Assembly (NCBI RefSeq): GCF_964036645.1
Contig: NZ_OZ038525.1
Coordinates: 3,848,001 to 3,912,000, forward strand
DNA length: 64,000 nucleotides
DNA from: Tenacibaculum sp. 190524A02b
Lineage (GTDB): Bacteria; Bacteroidota; Bacteroidia; Flavobacteriales; Flavobacteriaceae
Direction: 5' to 3'
The notes below the pieces were generated by a model. It saw only the letters and a list, made by a program, of their open reading frames with translations. It ran no database searches and was not told the origin of the DNA. Made by a program: the position numbers and the translations under genes. Positions 54,143 through 63,775 of the stretch are shown piece by piece. Positions within the stretch are counted from its first letter, which is position 1, and every line of letters begins with the position of its first letter.

Positions 54143-54721
54143 ATGCGAAATACGCTATTCATAACATTGTTACTATATACTTGTTTTAGTTTTTGTCAAG
54201 TTAAATACGAAAGAGAATATAGAGTTTCACAAGAAGAAGCTCCATTAAAATCTATTGAAACCATTAAAAATCTAGGTTACAAAAAAAAGATTAAGTGGTA
54301 TGCAGAAGAAAGTCAAGATGGAAAAACATACGAAGCAAAATCATATTATAAAGGGAGAAAGCATAGTTGTGAATTTACAGAGAAGGGAGAACTAATAGAT
54401 ATTGAGATAAAAGTTAATTTTAAACTCTTAAGCCAAAAAACGCAACAAATTATTAAAAATGTATTATTTAAAAAGTTTAAAAAATTCAAAATTAAAAAAA
54501 CACAAATACAATTTAAACCCCAAAAAACTACTTCTTTAAATACACTCATAAAATCTGATGATATTACTATTTTAGAACAATTAGCAACAAATTATGAGCT
54601 TATAATAAAAGGAAAAACTAGTAATGGTTATAGTAAGTATGAGTTTTTGATAAGTAATAAAGGAGAGTTAATTAAAGAGCTAAAATTTACACCTTCAAAT
54701 TCAGATAATTTAGAGTTTTAA
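54143..54721 (+). CDS. Secreted protein divergent from blaI-like gene
   Basis: A 192-aa protein. I start at ATG 54143 (MRNTLFITLLLYTCFSFCQ, a good signal peptide) rather than the TTG at 54110, which would overlap the operator region. The mature part has two similar halves with charged strands (KIKWYAEESQDGKTYEAKSYYKG; LIIKGKTSNGYSKYEFLISN), reminiscent of PepSY-like or BLIP-like repeats. I do not recognise the family firmly. The stop is followed immediately by the ATG of the DUF2490 gene, so they are coupled. The BlaI operators suggest shared control. Confidence 0.8.
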   Translation: MRNTLFITLLLYTCFSFCQVKYEREYRVSQEEAPLKSIETIKNLGYKKKIKWYAEESQDGKTYEAKSYYKGRKHSCEFTEKGELIDIEIKVNFKLLSQKTQQIIKNVLFKKFKKFKIKKTQIQFKPQKTTSLNTLIKSDDITILEQLATNYELIIKGKTSNGYSKYEFLISNKGELIKELKFTPSNSDNLEF

Positions 54722-55378
54722 ATGAAAAAGTATTTCTATTTTTTAATTCTTGCAGGAATTAGTAATGCAAGCTTATCACAGACTACATTTAGTAATGGTT
54801 GGCTTCCTAAAGTTAACTTCTCTAAAAAAATCAGTTCAACAGTTAAATGGGTAAATAGCATAGAAGCAAGACAGCTTGCTTACAAGGATAATTTCCAATT
54901 TACACATAGCTTATTAGATATTTCTTCTATTGTTTCTGTAAAAACTAATCTTAACCAATCTGCCAATTTGGGGTACATTATACGTTTTAAAGGAGAAAAA
55001 ACTGTTCATAGGCTCACACAGCAATATTTAATTATAACAAACTATGAAGCTCTAAAAATAGGTCATAGACTTGGTGTTGAACAGTTTTTTGAAGATAAAG
55101 AAACGCCTCAATTTCGTACAAGATATAGGATTGCTTTGCAAAAAGCTTTAAGTGGTGAAAAAGTAGATGTTAAAGAGTGGTATTTTAAATTTACGAATGA
55201 ATATTTATGGCAATTCAATAAAGAGGATATAGAAATAAGGTTGTCACCCTATTTAGGTTATCAATTATCTAAAAAAGATAAGTTAGAATTTGGTTTGGAT
55301 TACCGTTTAGGAGGTTTAACAAACAGTTATAACTCACATAATTTATGGTTTCGAACTACTTGGTATATTTCTTTGTAG
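54722..55378 (+). CDS. DUF2490 family outer-membrane-like protein
   Basis: A 218-aa protein with signal peptide MKKYFYFLILAGISNASLSQ. Alternating strands follow, ending in an aromatic residue pattern (HNLWFRTTWYISL). RTRYRIALQKAL near residue 138 is typical of DUF2490 proteins, which are predicted small beta-barrels. It starts at the base right after the previous stop, so it is co-translated with it. Function unknown. Confidence 0.85.
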   Translation: MKKYFYFLILAGISNASLSQTTFSNGWLPKVNFSKKISSTVKWVNSIEARQLAYKDNFQFTHSLLDISSIVSVKTNLNQSANLGYIIRFKGEKTVHRLTQQYLIITNYEALKIGHRLGVEQFFEDKETPQFRTRYRIALQKALSGEKVDVKEWYFKFTNEYLWQFNKEDIEIRLSPYLGYQLSKKDKLEFGLDYRLGGLTNSYNSHNLWFRTTWYISL

Positions 55379-55405
55379 TTCTATTAATTAAATTCAGGTT
55401 ATAAG

Positions 55406-56347
55406 TTATTTTTTATTATAAATTGGAAGTAATAAAAAGGCAAGCCCTCCAAATACAATAATCATGGCGGTTTGTGCCGTCCACATAATCCATCCAAAAG
55501 CATTTGCAGGTTCTTCAGGGATATTAAATAAAGCAAAAGCTCCAGCGACAGCAATTGGATATAAACCAATACCTCCATTAGTAGCAGCTATACTAAACCC
55601 TCCAGCTATAAAGCCAATTAATACGGCACCAAAAGGAACATTTAAATTTTCTATGGCGGGAATAGTTGCCCAAAACATAGCAACATACATTGACCAGATA
55701 AAAACAGTATGGAAGATAAAAGCCCATTTGTTTTTCATTTTAAAAATACTTGTAGCTCCTTCTACAAGTCCTGAGATAAAAGTTTTGATTTTTAAACCTA
55801 TTCCAGATTTGGCTTTTTTTACATATCTAGAAAACAATAAAAAACCTACAATAAGAACAAGTAATAGGATGGCTATTTTTTCAATAGAAAAATTTTGAGT
55901 TAATAATTGGGAAATAAACTCAAACTGAACAAAAAGTGTTATGCATATAATTAATAACATCATTAGTAAATCAGCTATTCGTTCAGCTACAATAGTACCA
56001 AAGCCTTTTTCAAAAGGTATATTTTCATAGTTGGTCATTACAGCTGCTCTAGAGACCTCTCCAGCTCTTGGTACAGCATAATTAACTAAATAGGCAACTA
56101 GCACAGCCATGGTACTATTTCCAAAGTCTGGCTTATATCCCATAGGTTCTAATAAGTATTTCCAACGATATGCACGAGAAAGATGACTTAAAATTCCAAA
56201 AAATAAGCCAAGTGCTATCCACCAATAATTGGCATTTTTGAAATATTGGAGCAATGTTTCAATTGAAATTTTCGATAAAGAAAACCAAACTAAAAAACCT
56301 CCCAAAATGAGAGGTAGTATTGTTTTAAGTACTTTTTTTATATCCAC
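55406..56347 (-). CDS. Lysylphosphatidylglycerol synthase/flippase-like membrane protein
   Basis: A 313-aa protein with about eight membrane helices in the family of the MprF flippase domain and AglD (UPF0104). Near residue 55, SHLSRAYRWKYLLEPMGY and then YAVPRAGEVSRAAVMTNYE are family motifs; AATNGGIGLYPIAVAGA near 255 is another. It may move a lipid across the inner membrane. It starts 2 bp after panD ends, so it is in the panC-panD operon. Confidence 0.88.
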   Translation of the reverse strand: MDIKKVLKTILPLILGGFLVWFSLSKISIETLLQYFKNANYWWIALGLFFGILSHLSRAYRWKYLLEPMGYKPDFGNSTMAVLVAYLVNYAVPRAGEVSRAAVMTNYENIPFEKGFGTIVAERIADLLMMLLIICITLFVQFEFISQLLTQNFSIEKIAILLLVLIVGFLLFSRYVKKAKSGIGLKIKTFISGLVEGATSIFKMKNKWAFIFHTVFIWSMYVAMFWATIPAIENLNVPFGAVLIGFIAGGFSIAATNGGIGLYPIAVAGAFALFNIPEEPANAFGWIMWTAQTAMIIVFGGLAFLLLPIYNKK

Positions 56348-56349
56348 AA

Positions 56350-56700
56350 CTAAGTTAATGTGTTATCAGCTTCGTTAGGGAATACTAGTTTAGGTTTGAA
56401 GTTTTTAGCTTCTTCTAATTCCATAAAAGCATATACAATTAGTATTAAAATATCGCCTTTTTGAACTCTTCTTGCAGCAGCTCCATTAAGTGTTATTTCT
56501 CCACTTCCTCTTGGACCCGGAATAGCATAAGTTTCTAAACGCTCACCATTGTTGTTATTCACAATTTGAACACGTTCACCTTCAATAATACCTGCAGCAT
56601 CCATTAAATCTTCATCAATGGTAATACTTCCTATATAGTTTAAATCGGCACCAGTAACTTTTACACGGTGGATTTTAGATTTTACAACTTGGACTAACAT
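56350..56700 (-). CDS. panD: Aspartate 1-decarboxylase
   Basis: A 116-aa pyruvoyl enzyme that makes beta-alanine for pantothenate. The self-cleavage site Gly24-Ser25 is in NYIGSITID, giving the Ser-derived pyruvoyl group. Y58-equivalent and RGSG motifs are present ([10 protein letters not shown]). It is 51 bp downstream of panC on the same strand. Confidence 0.97.
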   Translation of the reverse strand: MLVQVVKSKIHRVKVTGADLNYIGSITIDEDLMDAAGIIEGERVQIVNNNNGERLETYAIPGPRGSGEITLNGAAARRVQKGDILILIVYAFMELEEAKNFKPKLVFPNEADNTLT

Positions 56701-56751
56701 ACGGCAAAAATAGTTGTTTTTTAATGATTAATATTGTATTTTAAGATGAAT

Positions 56752-57597
56752 TTATGATAACCCAATATTATCAATTAAACGGATTTCACCAGCAAAAACT
56801 GCAATAAAAGCGCGGTATTTTTTGTTTGGCTTAATAATTCTTGGGGTTTCTAAGGTTTCTTCATCTGCAATTGTAAAGTATTCTAACTCTAATAAAGGTT
56901 GTTTTTTGAATTGTTTCACAACCCATTGCGTTAACTCTTCAGCATTTTTCATGCCAAATTTTTTCTTAGCTTTTTTTAAGGTTTTATATATAAACGGAGC
57001 AATTTGTCTATGTTCTTTGGTTAATCTTGCATTTCTTGAACTCATAGCTAAACCATCTTCTTCTCTAAAAATAGGCCTTCCTTTTATTTTTACAGGTAAA
57101 TTATGTTTTTCTACTAACTTTTTAATAATTTGTAGTTGTTGAAAATCTTTTTTACCAAAATAAGCTTTATCAGGAGTAACAATTTCAAAAAGTGTTTTCA
57201 CAATAGTGCCAACTCCATCAAAATGACCATCTCTAAATTTCCCTTCCATTTGATCCTCTAAGCCATCAAAATCAAATTTTTCTGATGTTATATTATCCTG
57301 ATATATTTCTTCCACAGTAGGAGCAAATAAAATATTACAGTTAATGCTTTCTAAAAGCTCAATATCTTTCCCTAAAGTTTTAGGGTATTTCACTAAATCT
57401 TCTTTGTTATCAAATTGTGTAGGGTTAACAAAAATGCTAACTACAACAATATCATTCTTCTTTTGTGCTTGTTCAATAAGAGATAGGTGACCTTTATGAA
57501 GAGCACCCATAGTAGGAACAAACCCAATAGATTTTTTTTTTGATTTTTGTTGGGTTAAAAAGGCTATAATTTCCTTTTTTTTATGAAAAATATTCAT
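56752..57597 (-). CDS. panC: Pantothenate synthetase
   Basis: A 281-aa enzyme joining pantoate and beta-alanine with ATP. PTMGALHKGHLSL (residues 28-40, the HIGH-type motif), FVNPTQFDNKEDL near 57, GKKDFQQLQIIKKL near 150 and AMSSRNARLT near 188 are all family signatures. It is first in the panC-panD-flippase unit and diverges from the GT5-like gene 95 bp away. Confidence 0.97.
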   Translation of the reverse strand: MNIFHKKKEIIAFLTQQKSKKKSIGFVPTMGALHKGHLSLIEQAQKKNDIVVVSIFVNPTQFDNKEDLVKYPKTLGKDIELLESINCNILFAPTVEEIYQDNITSEKFDFDGLEDQMEGKFRDGHFDGVGTIVKTLFEIVTPDKAYFGKKDFQQLQIIKKLVEKHNLPVKIKGRPIFREEDGLAMSSRNARLTKEHRQIAPFIYKTLKKAKKKFGMKNAEELTQWVVKQFKKQPLLELEYFTIADEETLETPRIIKPNKKYRAFIAVFAGEIRLIDNIGLS

Positions 57598-57692
57598 TGG
57601 TTTATCATTGAAATGTGTGCAAAATTAGCAATTTAACACGATTTTAGCATAAAAATTCGTAGTTTTGCGTCTTTATAAAAGAGTTCGATTTA

Positions 57693-58511
57693 ATGAAGGA
57701 TAAGAGAATATTATATGTTTCTTCGGAAGTAATACCATATTTACCAGAAACAGAATTATCGTCTACCGCATTTAATGTAGCTAAACAAGCACATTCTAAA
57801 GGAGTTCAAACACGTATTTTTATGCCTCGTTACGGGGTGATTAATGAGCGAAGGCATCAACTGCATGAAGTAATTCGTTTATCAGGGATGAATCTAATCA
57901 TTAATGATATGGATATGCCTTTAATCATTAAAGTAGCTTCAATTCCGAAAGAAAGAATGCAAGTTTACTTTATTGATAATGATGAATATTTTAAGCGAAA
58001 AGCTGTGTATTCAGATGAAGACGATAAGCTGTTTAATGACAATGATGAGCGTATGATTTTCTTTGCGAAAGGTGTTGTTGAGACAGTTAAGAAATTAAAT
58101 TGGGCGCCAGATATTATTCATGTTCACGGATGGATGGCTTCTTTATTGCCACTTTATTTAAGAGAATTTTATAAAGAAGAACCATTGTTTAACGAAAGTA
58201 AGATAGTAACTTCGCTATATAATAATGGTTTTGAAGGTGAATTGAATAATGAATTGTCAAATAAAGTTCGTTTTGATAAAATTAACGAGGCACAAGCAAG
58301 CATATTTGAAACACCAAATCATATAAATATACTAAAAAGCGCTATTGAAAACTCAGATGCAATAGTTAAGGGAAGTGAAGAGCTTCCTGAAGAAATTGAA
58401 AACTTTATAGAAGGTAATGATGTAAAAGTTTTAGAATTTCAATCTGAAGAAACTTTAACAGAAGCGTATTTAGAATTTTATAAAGAAAACGTTTTAGAAT
58501 TAAGCGAATAA
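57693..58511 (+). CDS. Short GT5 glycogen/starch synthase-like protein
   Basis: A 272-aa protein aligning with only the N-terminal (GT5) half of glycogen synthase: ILYVSSEVIPYLPETELSS at the start, IFMPRYGVINERRHQ, YFIDNDEYFKRK, and IIHVHGWMASLLPLYLR near 135-150. The ADP-glucose binding K-x-G-G motif expected after SSEVIP is absent, and the C-terminal GT1 half is missing. It may therefore be non-catalytic or have another role. This short form is common next to panC and DUF4270 genes in Bacteroidota. It is 8 bp upstream of the lipoprotein gene. Confidence 0.88.
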   Translation: MKDKRILYVSSEVIPYLPETELSSTAFNVAKQAHSKGVQTRIFMPRYGVINERRHQLHEVIRLSGMNLIINDMDMPLIIKVASIPKERMQVYFIDNDEYFKRKAVYSDEDDKLFNDNDERMIFFAKGVVETVKKLNWAPDIIHVHGWMASLLPLYLREFYKEEPLFNESKIVTSLYNNGFEGELNNELSNKVRFDKINEAQASIFETPNHINILKSAIENSDAIVKGSEELPEEIENFIEGNDVKVLEFQSEETLTEAYLEFYKENVLELSE

Positions 58512-58519
58512 TTAAAGGA

Positions 58520-60184
58520 ATGATTAGAAAAATTGGTGTTATAGGTATTAGCCTATTTTGTTTAGCTCTAGTGAGCTCATGTGAAAAAGATTTTAATGAT
58601 ATTGGATCTGGTGTAGTAAAAAACACAAAATTCAACACGAATCAAATAGATTTAGAGTTGAAAATTACTCCAAAAGATATTGAAAATGTTAGAGCAGATA
58701 ATATAGGAGCTACTATTTCAGAATACTGGTTAGGTGTTTATAAAAGTGGTAATTATAAAACTATGGAAGCTTCTTTTGTAAGTCAATTGGGTTTGCCTAG
58801 TAGTTTAAAAACAAGTGACACTAAAGCAGCAGAAAAGAAGGATGAAATTGATTCGGCTTTTGTTTTAGATAAAGTTATTTTAAAATTACCTTATACGGCT
58901 ACAAGTATTGGTAAAGAGAGTGATGGTAAGCCAAAATTTAGGTTAGACTCTGTGTTAGGTAATCCTAATTTAGCTACTAATGTTAAGGTTTATAGGAATA
59001 ATACTTTTTTAAATGCTTTAGATCCAGGAAACCCTACACAACAAAATACTTTTTTATCGAATCATGATTATTCGTATACAGAAGTTGATTTGTTAAGTGA
59101 AGATGCAAACTTTTCTTTTATACCTAAGGCTGTTGATACTATGATTACTATAACAAGAAGTTATAGCGATGGTAGAACCTTTGAGAGTGAAGAGAAATTA
59201 ATAAGTAAAGCGCCTTTTTTAGCAATAACACTAGATAAAGATAAAATGAAAACTATGTTTTGGGACAAATTTAGTGATCCTGAATTTGCAAATTCACAGG
59301 TTTTTAATGAGTTTTTTAAAGGTATTGTTGTGAAAGCAGAAGGCACTGATGGTGTTGCGGTACCGTTAAGTTTTGCTGGTACAGGCGAGTCTGCCAGTAT
59401 GGATTTCTTCTATACAATTACCAGAACAGAGAAGAAAACGGATGATGCTGCATTGACTTATAAAGATACAGTTCCCACAAAATTCTCATTTCCATTAAGA
59501 GGAGTTAGTAATAGTATTTATAAAATGTCTCCTGCAACAGTAGCTGTTCCTGCTGATAATTTTTCAGTACAAGGAACTGCTGGTTCTTCAGTTGAAATAG
59601 AAGTTTTGGGAGTTAACTTAGTTAAACTAAAACAAAATGACCCTAATAATACTTTATTGAAGCATGAAGATCAAGATGCTGATAATAACGGTTATTTAGA
59701 TTTAAAAGAATTGGCAAATATTAGAAATACTAATGGAGGAGAGTATGGGTTGTTAGTAAATGATGCTACTTTATCATTTTATATAAATCAAACAGTTAAT
59801 ACAGATAAAAATATAGTGCCTCAAAGATTGTTACTACACGGTTTTACAGATAGTAAACCTACTCATATTTCTGATTCTTACTTTGAATCAGGCACCTATG
59901 GAGGTAACATAGATGTAACAGATAATTTACCAGAAAAATATACGTTTAGAATTACCCGCTACATATCAGATTTATTAGATAAGTCTACTACAAATTTTTC
60001 ACCCCTTGTTTTAAAAGTTTATAATAACCCTACAGATAATCCCAATAAAGCTAATAGAGTTGTGGATGTTAATGTAAAAGGTTACAATTGGAACCCTAGA
60101 GGAGTTACATTGTTAAATGAGAATGAGTCATCAAATGGGGAAAAAAGAGCAGTGCTAAAAATTTCATATTCAGAAAAAAAATAA
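58520..60184 (+). CDS. DUF4270 outer-membrane-type lipoprotein
   Basis: A 554-aa protein with a lipoprotein signal (lipobox ending SSC, Cys at about residue 21, then EKDFNDIG). The rest is strand-rich, with DSAFVLDKVILKLPY near 113 and a C-terminal FRITRYISDLLD region near 480. This is the DUF4270 family of Bacteroidota cell-envelope lipoproteins, function unknown. It lies between the GT5-like gene (8 bp) and glmS (9 bp), apparently one operon. Confidence 0.9.
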   Translation: MIRKIGVIGISLFCLALVSSCEKDFNDIGSGVVKNTKFNTNQIDLELKITPKDIENVRADNIGATISEYWLGVYKSGNYKTMEASFVSQLGLPSSLKTSDTKAAEKKDEIDSAFVLDKVILKLPYTATSIGKESDGKPKFRLDSVLGNPNLATNVKVYRNNTFLNALDPGNPTQQNTFLSNHDYSYTEVDLLSEDANFSFIPKAVDTMITITRSYSDGRTFESEEKLISKAPFLAITLDKDKMKTMFWDKFSDPEFANSQVFNEFFKGIVVKAEGTDGVAVPLSFAGTGESASMDFFYTITRTEKKTDDAALTYKDTVPTKFSFPLRGVSNSIYKMSPATVAVPADNFSVQGTAGSSVEIEVLGVNLVKLKQNDPNNTLLKHEDQDADNNGYLDLKELANIRNTNGGEYGLLVNDATLSFYINQTVNTDKNIVPQRLLLHGFTDSKPTHISDSYFESGTYGGNIDVTDNLPEKYTFRITRYISDLLDKSTTNFSPLVLKVYNNPTDNPNKANRVVDVNVKGYNWNPRGVTLLNENESSNGEKRAVLKISYSEKK

Positions 60185-60193
60185 AGAATTGAC

Positions 60194-62050
60194 ATGTGTG
60201 GTATTACAGGTTATATAGGTTATAGAGATGCTTATCCTATAGTTATTAATGGTTTAAAACGTTTAGAGTACAGAGGTTACGACAGTGCTGGGATTATGAT
60301 GTATGATGGTAGTCAGATGCATTTGTCTAAAACAAAAGGTAAAGTCTCAGACCTAGAGGTTATAACAAATAAAGAAGAAGAACGTAAAAAGGGTAGAATT
60401 GGTATTGGACATACTAGATGGGCTACTCATGGGGTGCCTAATGATACAAACTCACACCCTCACTTTTCACAATCAGGAAACTTAGTTATTGTTCATAATG
60501 GTATTATTGAGAATTATGATACGATAAAAAAAGAATTAATAGGAAGAGGTTACGAGTTCAAAAGTGATACCGATACAGAAGTTTTAATTAATCTAATAGA
60601 GGAGGTTAAGAAAAATGAGGACTGTAAATTAGGAAAAGCGGTGCAATTAGCACTTACAAATGTTATTGGAGCTTATGCAATTGCAGTATTTGATAAAACA
60701 AAGCCAAATGAATTAGTTGTTGCTAGATTAGGAAGCCCAATAGCTATTGGTGTAGGTAAGAATAATGAAGAGTTTTTTGTAGCTTCTGATGCTTCACCTT
60801 TTATTGAGTTTACTAAAAATGCTATTTATTTAGAGGATGGAGAATTAGCTATTATTAAAAAGGATAAAGGTATAAAGGTTAGGAAGATTGATAATGATAA
60901 AGAGGTAGATGCTAATATTCAAGAATTACAATTAAGTTTAGAGCAAATAGAAAAAGGAGGTTATGATCACTTTATGTTAAAGGAGATTTATGAACAACCT
61001 AAAGCTATTACAGATACATATAGAGGAAGAATGTTACCTAATGAAGGAATTATTCGTATGGCTGGTGTTGATGATAATATGCCTAAGTTTTTAAATGCTA
61101 ATAGAATTATTATTGTTGCTTGTGGTACTTCTTGGCATGCAGGATTGGTAGGAGAGTATCTTTTTGAAGATATGGCAAGAATACCAGTAGAAGTTGAATA
61201 TGCTTCTGAGTTTAGGTATAGAAACCCTATTATTACACCAAATGATATTGTAATAGCTATATCTCAATCAGGAGAGACTGCAGATACCTTAGCGGCTATT
61301 AAATTAGCAAAATCAAAAGGAGCTTTTGTTTTTGGAGTATGTAATGTAGTTGGTTCTTCTATTGCTAGAGAAACCCATGCGGGTGCTTATACCCATGCAG
61401 GTCCTGAGATTGGTGTTGCATCTACTAAAGCTTTTACAACCCAAATTACTGTACTTTCTTTAATAGCTTTAAAATTAGCGCAAGCTAAAGGAACTTTGTC
61501 TGTTTCTGCAGTAAACAATTATTTACAGGCGTTACAACAAATACCTGCTCAGGTGGAAAAGCTTTTAGAAATAGATAGTTTGGTAAAGCATATTGCATCT
61601 GTTTATATGGAGGCTAGTAATTGTTTGTACTTAGGAAGAGGGTTTAATTTCCCTGTAGCACTTGAAGGAGCTTTAAAGTTAAAAGAGATTTCATACATTC
61701 ATGCAGAAGGATATCCTGCGGCTGAAATGAAACATGGTCCTATAGCTTTAATAGATGAGAATATGCCTGTTTTTGTTATTGCTACTAACAAAGGGCACTA
61801 TGAAAAGGTAGTAAGTAATATTCAGGAAATTAAATCTAGAAGTGGTAAAATTGTAGCAATTGTTACTGAAGGTGATGTAACAGTGAAAGAAATAGCCGAT
61901 CATGTAATAGAGATTCCTGATACTGAGGAGGCTTTTACTCCTTTGTTAACTACAATTCCTTTACAGTTGCTGTCTTATCATATAGCTGTGATGTTAGGGA
62001 AAAATGTAGATCAACCGAGAAATTTAGCAAAATCAGTTACAGTAGAGTAA
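60194..62050 (+). CDS. glmS: Glutamine--fructose-6-phosphate aminotransferase (isomerising)
   Basis: A 618-aa enzyme making glucosamine-6-phosphate for the cell wall. The N-terminal glutaminase begins MCGITGYIG with nucleophile Cys2; RLEYRGYDSAG, GHTRWATHG and HNGIIENYD follow. Two SIS domains carry IVACGTSWHAGLVGEYL near 308 and YLGRGFNFPVALEGALKLKE near 478. The C-terminus ends DQPRNLAKSVTVE, the usual form. It is last in the GT5-like/DUF4270/glmS unit. No glmS ribozyme is visible in the 9-bp gap, as expected for this phylum. Confidence 0.98.
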   Translation: MCGITGYIGYRDAYPIVINGLKRLEYRGYDSAGIMMYDGSQMHLSKTKGKVSDLEVITNKEEERKKGRIGIGHTRWATHGVPNDTNSHPHFSQSGNLVIVHNGIIENYDTIKKELIGRGYEFKSDTDTEVLINLIEEVKKNEDCKLGKAVQLALTNVIGAYAIAVFDKTKPNELVVARLGSPIAIGVGKNNEEFFVASDASPFIEFTKNAIYLEDGELAIIKKDKGIKVRKIDNDKEVDANIQELQLSLEQIEKGGYDHFMLKEIYEQPKAITDTYRGRMLPNEGIIRMAGVDDNMPKFLNANRIIIVACGTSWHAGLVGEYLFEDMARIPVEVEYASEFRYRNPIITPNDIVIAISQSGETADTLAAIKLAKSKGAFVFGVCNVVGSSIARETHAGAYTHAGPEIGVASTKAFTTQITVLSLIALKLAQAKGTLSVSAVNNYLQALQQIPAQVEKLLEIDSLVKHIASVYMEASNCLYLGRGFNFPVALEGALKLKEISYIHAEGYPAAEMKHGPIALIDENMPVFVIATNKGHYEKVVSNIQEIKSRSGKIVAIVTEGDVTVKEIADHVIEIPDTEEAFTPLLTTIPLQLLSYHIAVMLGKNVDQPRNLAKSVTVE

Positions 62051-62078
62051 AGATTTTTACTTTTGGAAAAATATTTTT

Positions 62079-62109
62079 AAAAAACTCAGGGCTTTCCTGA
62101 GTTTTTTTC
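62079..62109. terminator. Bidirectional terminator between glmS and EEP nuclease gene
   Basis: AACTCAGG / CCTGAGTT stem flanked by A- and T-runs, between convergent genes. The nuclease gene stop at 62086 lies within the stem. Confidence 0.9.
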
Positions 62110-63063
62110 TTTTTGTCTCAGAACTATATAAACAGGAAAGTGGTCTGAAAAACCACCTTTATACCATGGCCCTATAAAAGTTCTGAATGGGCTTCCTTTG
62201 TATTTTCCTTTATGAATTTTCATCCAAGGCTTTTTAAATATACCTGCTTTTATAAAAGCCAAGCTACTTTCAGTTTTAAAAAAGCTTTTGGAAATTATTA
62301 TTTGGTCAAATAAATGCCAGTTTCCATTAAAAGTTAGCGTTCCATTATTGTTAGAGTGTAATTCACTCATGGGGTTATGAAAATCTTTGGTAACCAAATG
62401 TTTTTCGACACTTTCACTTGACGGGTCGTCATTAAAATCTCCCATAATAATAAACTTTGAATTGACCTTATCTTTTAGTTTTATTGAGTTAATTATATTT
62501 TGAACCTTCTTTGCTGCTGCAATTCGTTTGTGTTTAGAAATTAGGTTTTTATCTTTTCTTGAAGGCCAATGATTAATCAATATATGAACTAAATCTCCAT
62601 TAAGAATACCTTCAACAACTAATAAATCTCTAGTTTTCTCGTTTGTTTTAGAATCTTCATTTATAATTATAGGGTAGGTTTTAGAAGATAGAGGAGTAAA
62701 TAATCTGTTTTTATATAGTAATGCAACATCGATTCCTCTTTTATCAGATGAATTATGGTGAATATAGCTGTAATTTTGTTTTAAAAGATTATTATGTCTA
62801 ACTAAATCATGGAGTACTTTTTTGTTTTCTATTTCAACTAGGCCAATAATAGCAGGAGAATATGCTGAATAATTGGTGCCTATGATTGAAATTACAGAGC
62901 TAATTTTTTTTATTTTTTGTTTATATCTTCTATTGCACCATTTCTTTTTGCCTTTAGGGGTAAATTCATTATCAAGTGTTAAAGGGTCGTTCAAAGTATC
63001 AAAAAGATTTTCAACATTATAACAAGCAATAGTGATCGTTTTTTTTCTTATTTCGTTAGGCAT
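62086..63063 (-). CDS. Endonuclease/exonuclease/phosphatase family protein
   Basis: A 325-aa protein with the full set of EEP fold motifs: CYNVENLFD near residue 14, LVEIENK near 75, NHWPSRKD near 168, GDFNDDPSS near 210, and SDHFPVY near the C-terminus. The metal site residues (Asn, Glu, His, Asp/Asn, Asp-His) are all present. There is no signal peptide. The substrate (DNA, phospholipid or phosphoinositide-like) cannot be told from sequence. Confidence 0.9.
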   Translation of the reverse strand: MPNEIRKKTITIACYNVENLFDTLNDPLTLDNEFTPKGKKKWCNRRYKQKIKKISSVISIIGTNYSAYSPAIIGLVEIENKKVLHDLVRHNNLLKQNYSYIHHNSSDKRGIDVALLYKNRLFTPLSSKTYPIIINEDSKTNEKTRDLLVVEGILNGDLVHILINHWPSRKDKNLISKHKRIAAAKKVQNIINSIKLKDKVNSKFIIMGDFNDDPSSESVEKHLVTKDFHNPMSELHSNNNGTLTFNGNWHLFDQIIISKSFFKTESSLAFIKAGIFKKPWMKIHKGKYKGSPFRTFIGPWYKGGFSDHFPVYIVLRQKEKNSGKP

Positions 63064-63399
63064 ACTTATATAAAAATCTATATTTTTTTTAGAGGATTAT
63101 AAAAGAATAAACATAATACTAACATTAGATTTTGAAAAGGTTTTATTAATTTTTTTAAATTAAATGTGAAATAGTTAAAATTAAAATAGTCTAGCTTCTA
63201 TAATAACGAAAATATGAAAAGAATTTTATTAATTAATCAATGTTAATTTTTTGTAACTATTTGCTTTGTAAGGCATTGTGTAACGTAAAAAATAACTTAA
63301 GATAACATTTCGTTTTGTGATTAATAGTTTGTGTTACAGTACTTTTACATCGTAAAATAAAAACAAAATATAACCCTTTAATCAGTAAAAACTAAAAAA
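63064..63399. promoter_or_regulatory. Intergenic region with likely promoter for the small secreted protein gene
   Basis: This 336-bp A/T-rich stretch has no gene. Near its right end a TTTTGTG element (about 63313) is followed by TACTTTTA (about 63339), loosely matching the Bacteroidota -33 TTTG and -7 TAnnTTTG boxes at a plausible distance. It should also hold the leftward promoter of the nuclease gene, which I cannot place. Confidence 0.35.
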
Positions 63400-63723
63400 A
63401 TGAGAAAGCTAGTATTATTTGTAACTGTAGTAATGATGAGTTTATCAACATTTGCTAACAATGAAATCCCAGTAAAAGACGAAATTAGAACTAAAATTGT
63501 AAAGTTATTAGGTAGAGTTAATCTTACAATTAAGGAAGAAGTAAAAACTACTGTTGACTTTTTAATAAATAAAAAAGGAGAAGTAGTGATATTAGAAATA
63601 GATTGCGCAAGCCCAGAGGTTTGTAGCTACATTAAAAGTAAGCTTAACTATAAAAAGGTATATAAGAAATTAAATACATCTTTAAAGGTATATAAGATGC
63701 CTTTAACAATAGTTAAAAACTAA
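63400..63723 (+). CDS. Small secreted protein of unknown function
   Basis: A 107-aa protein with signal peptide MRKLVLFVTVVMMSLSTFA. The mature part is about 88 residues with TVDFLINKKGEVVILEIDC and CSYIKSKLNYKKV near the middle, containing two cysteines about six residues apart. This resembles the small exported proteins of Flavobacteria related to the C-terminal half of TonB-like domains, but I cannot assign a family. It is monocistronic with its own terminator. Confidence 0.85.
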   Translation: MRKLVLFVTVVMMSLSTFANNEIPVKDEIRTKIVKLLGRVNLTIKEEVKTTVDFLINKKGEVVILEIDCASPEVCSYIKSKLNYKKVYKKLNTSLKVYKMPLTIVKN

Positions 63724-63746
63724 CTTTTTAGTTGTGTGTAATTAAG

Positions 63747-63772
63747 AACCTCGCTAAAAAGCGAGGTTTTTT
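63747..63772 (+). terminator. Terminator after small secreted protein gene
   Basis: Perfect 9-bp stem AACCTCGCT / AGCGAGGTT with an AAAA loop and a T-run. It also serves the convergent umuD-like gene. Confidence 0.92.
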
Positions 63773-63775
63773 ATT

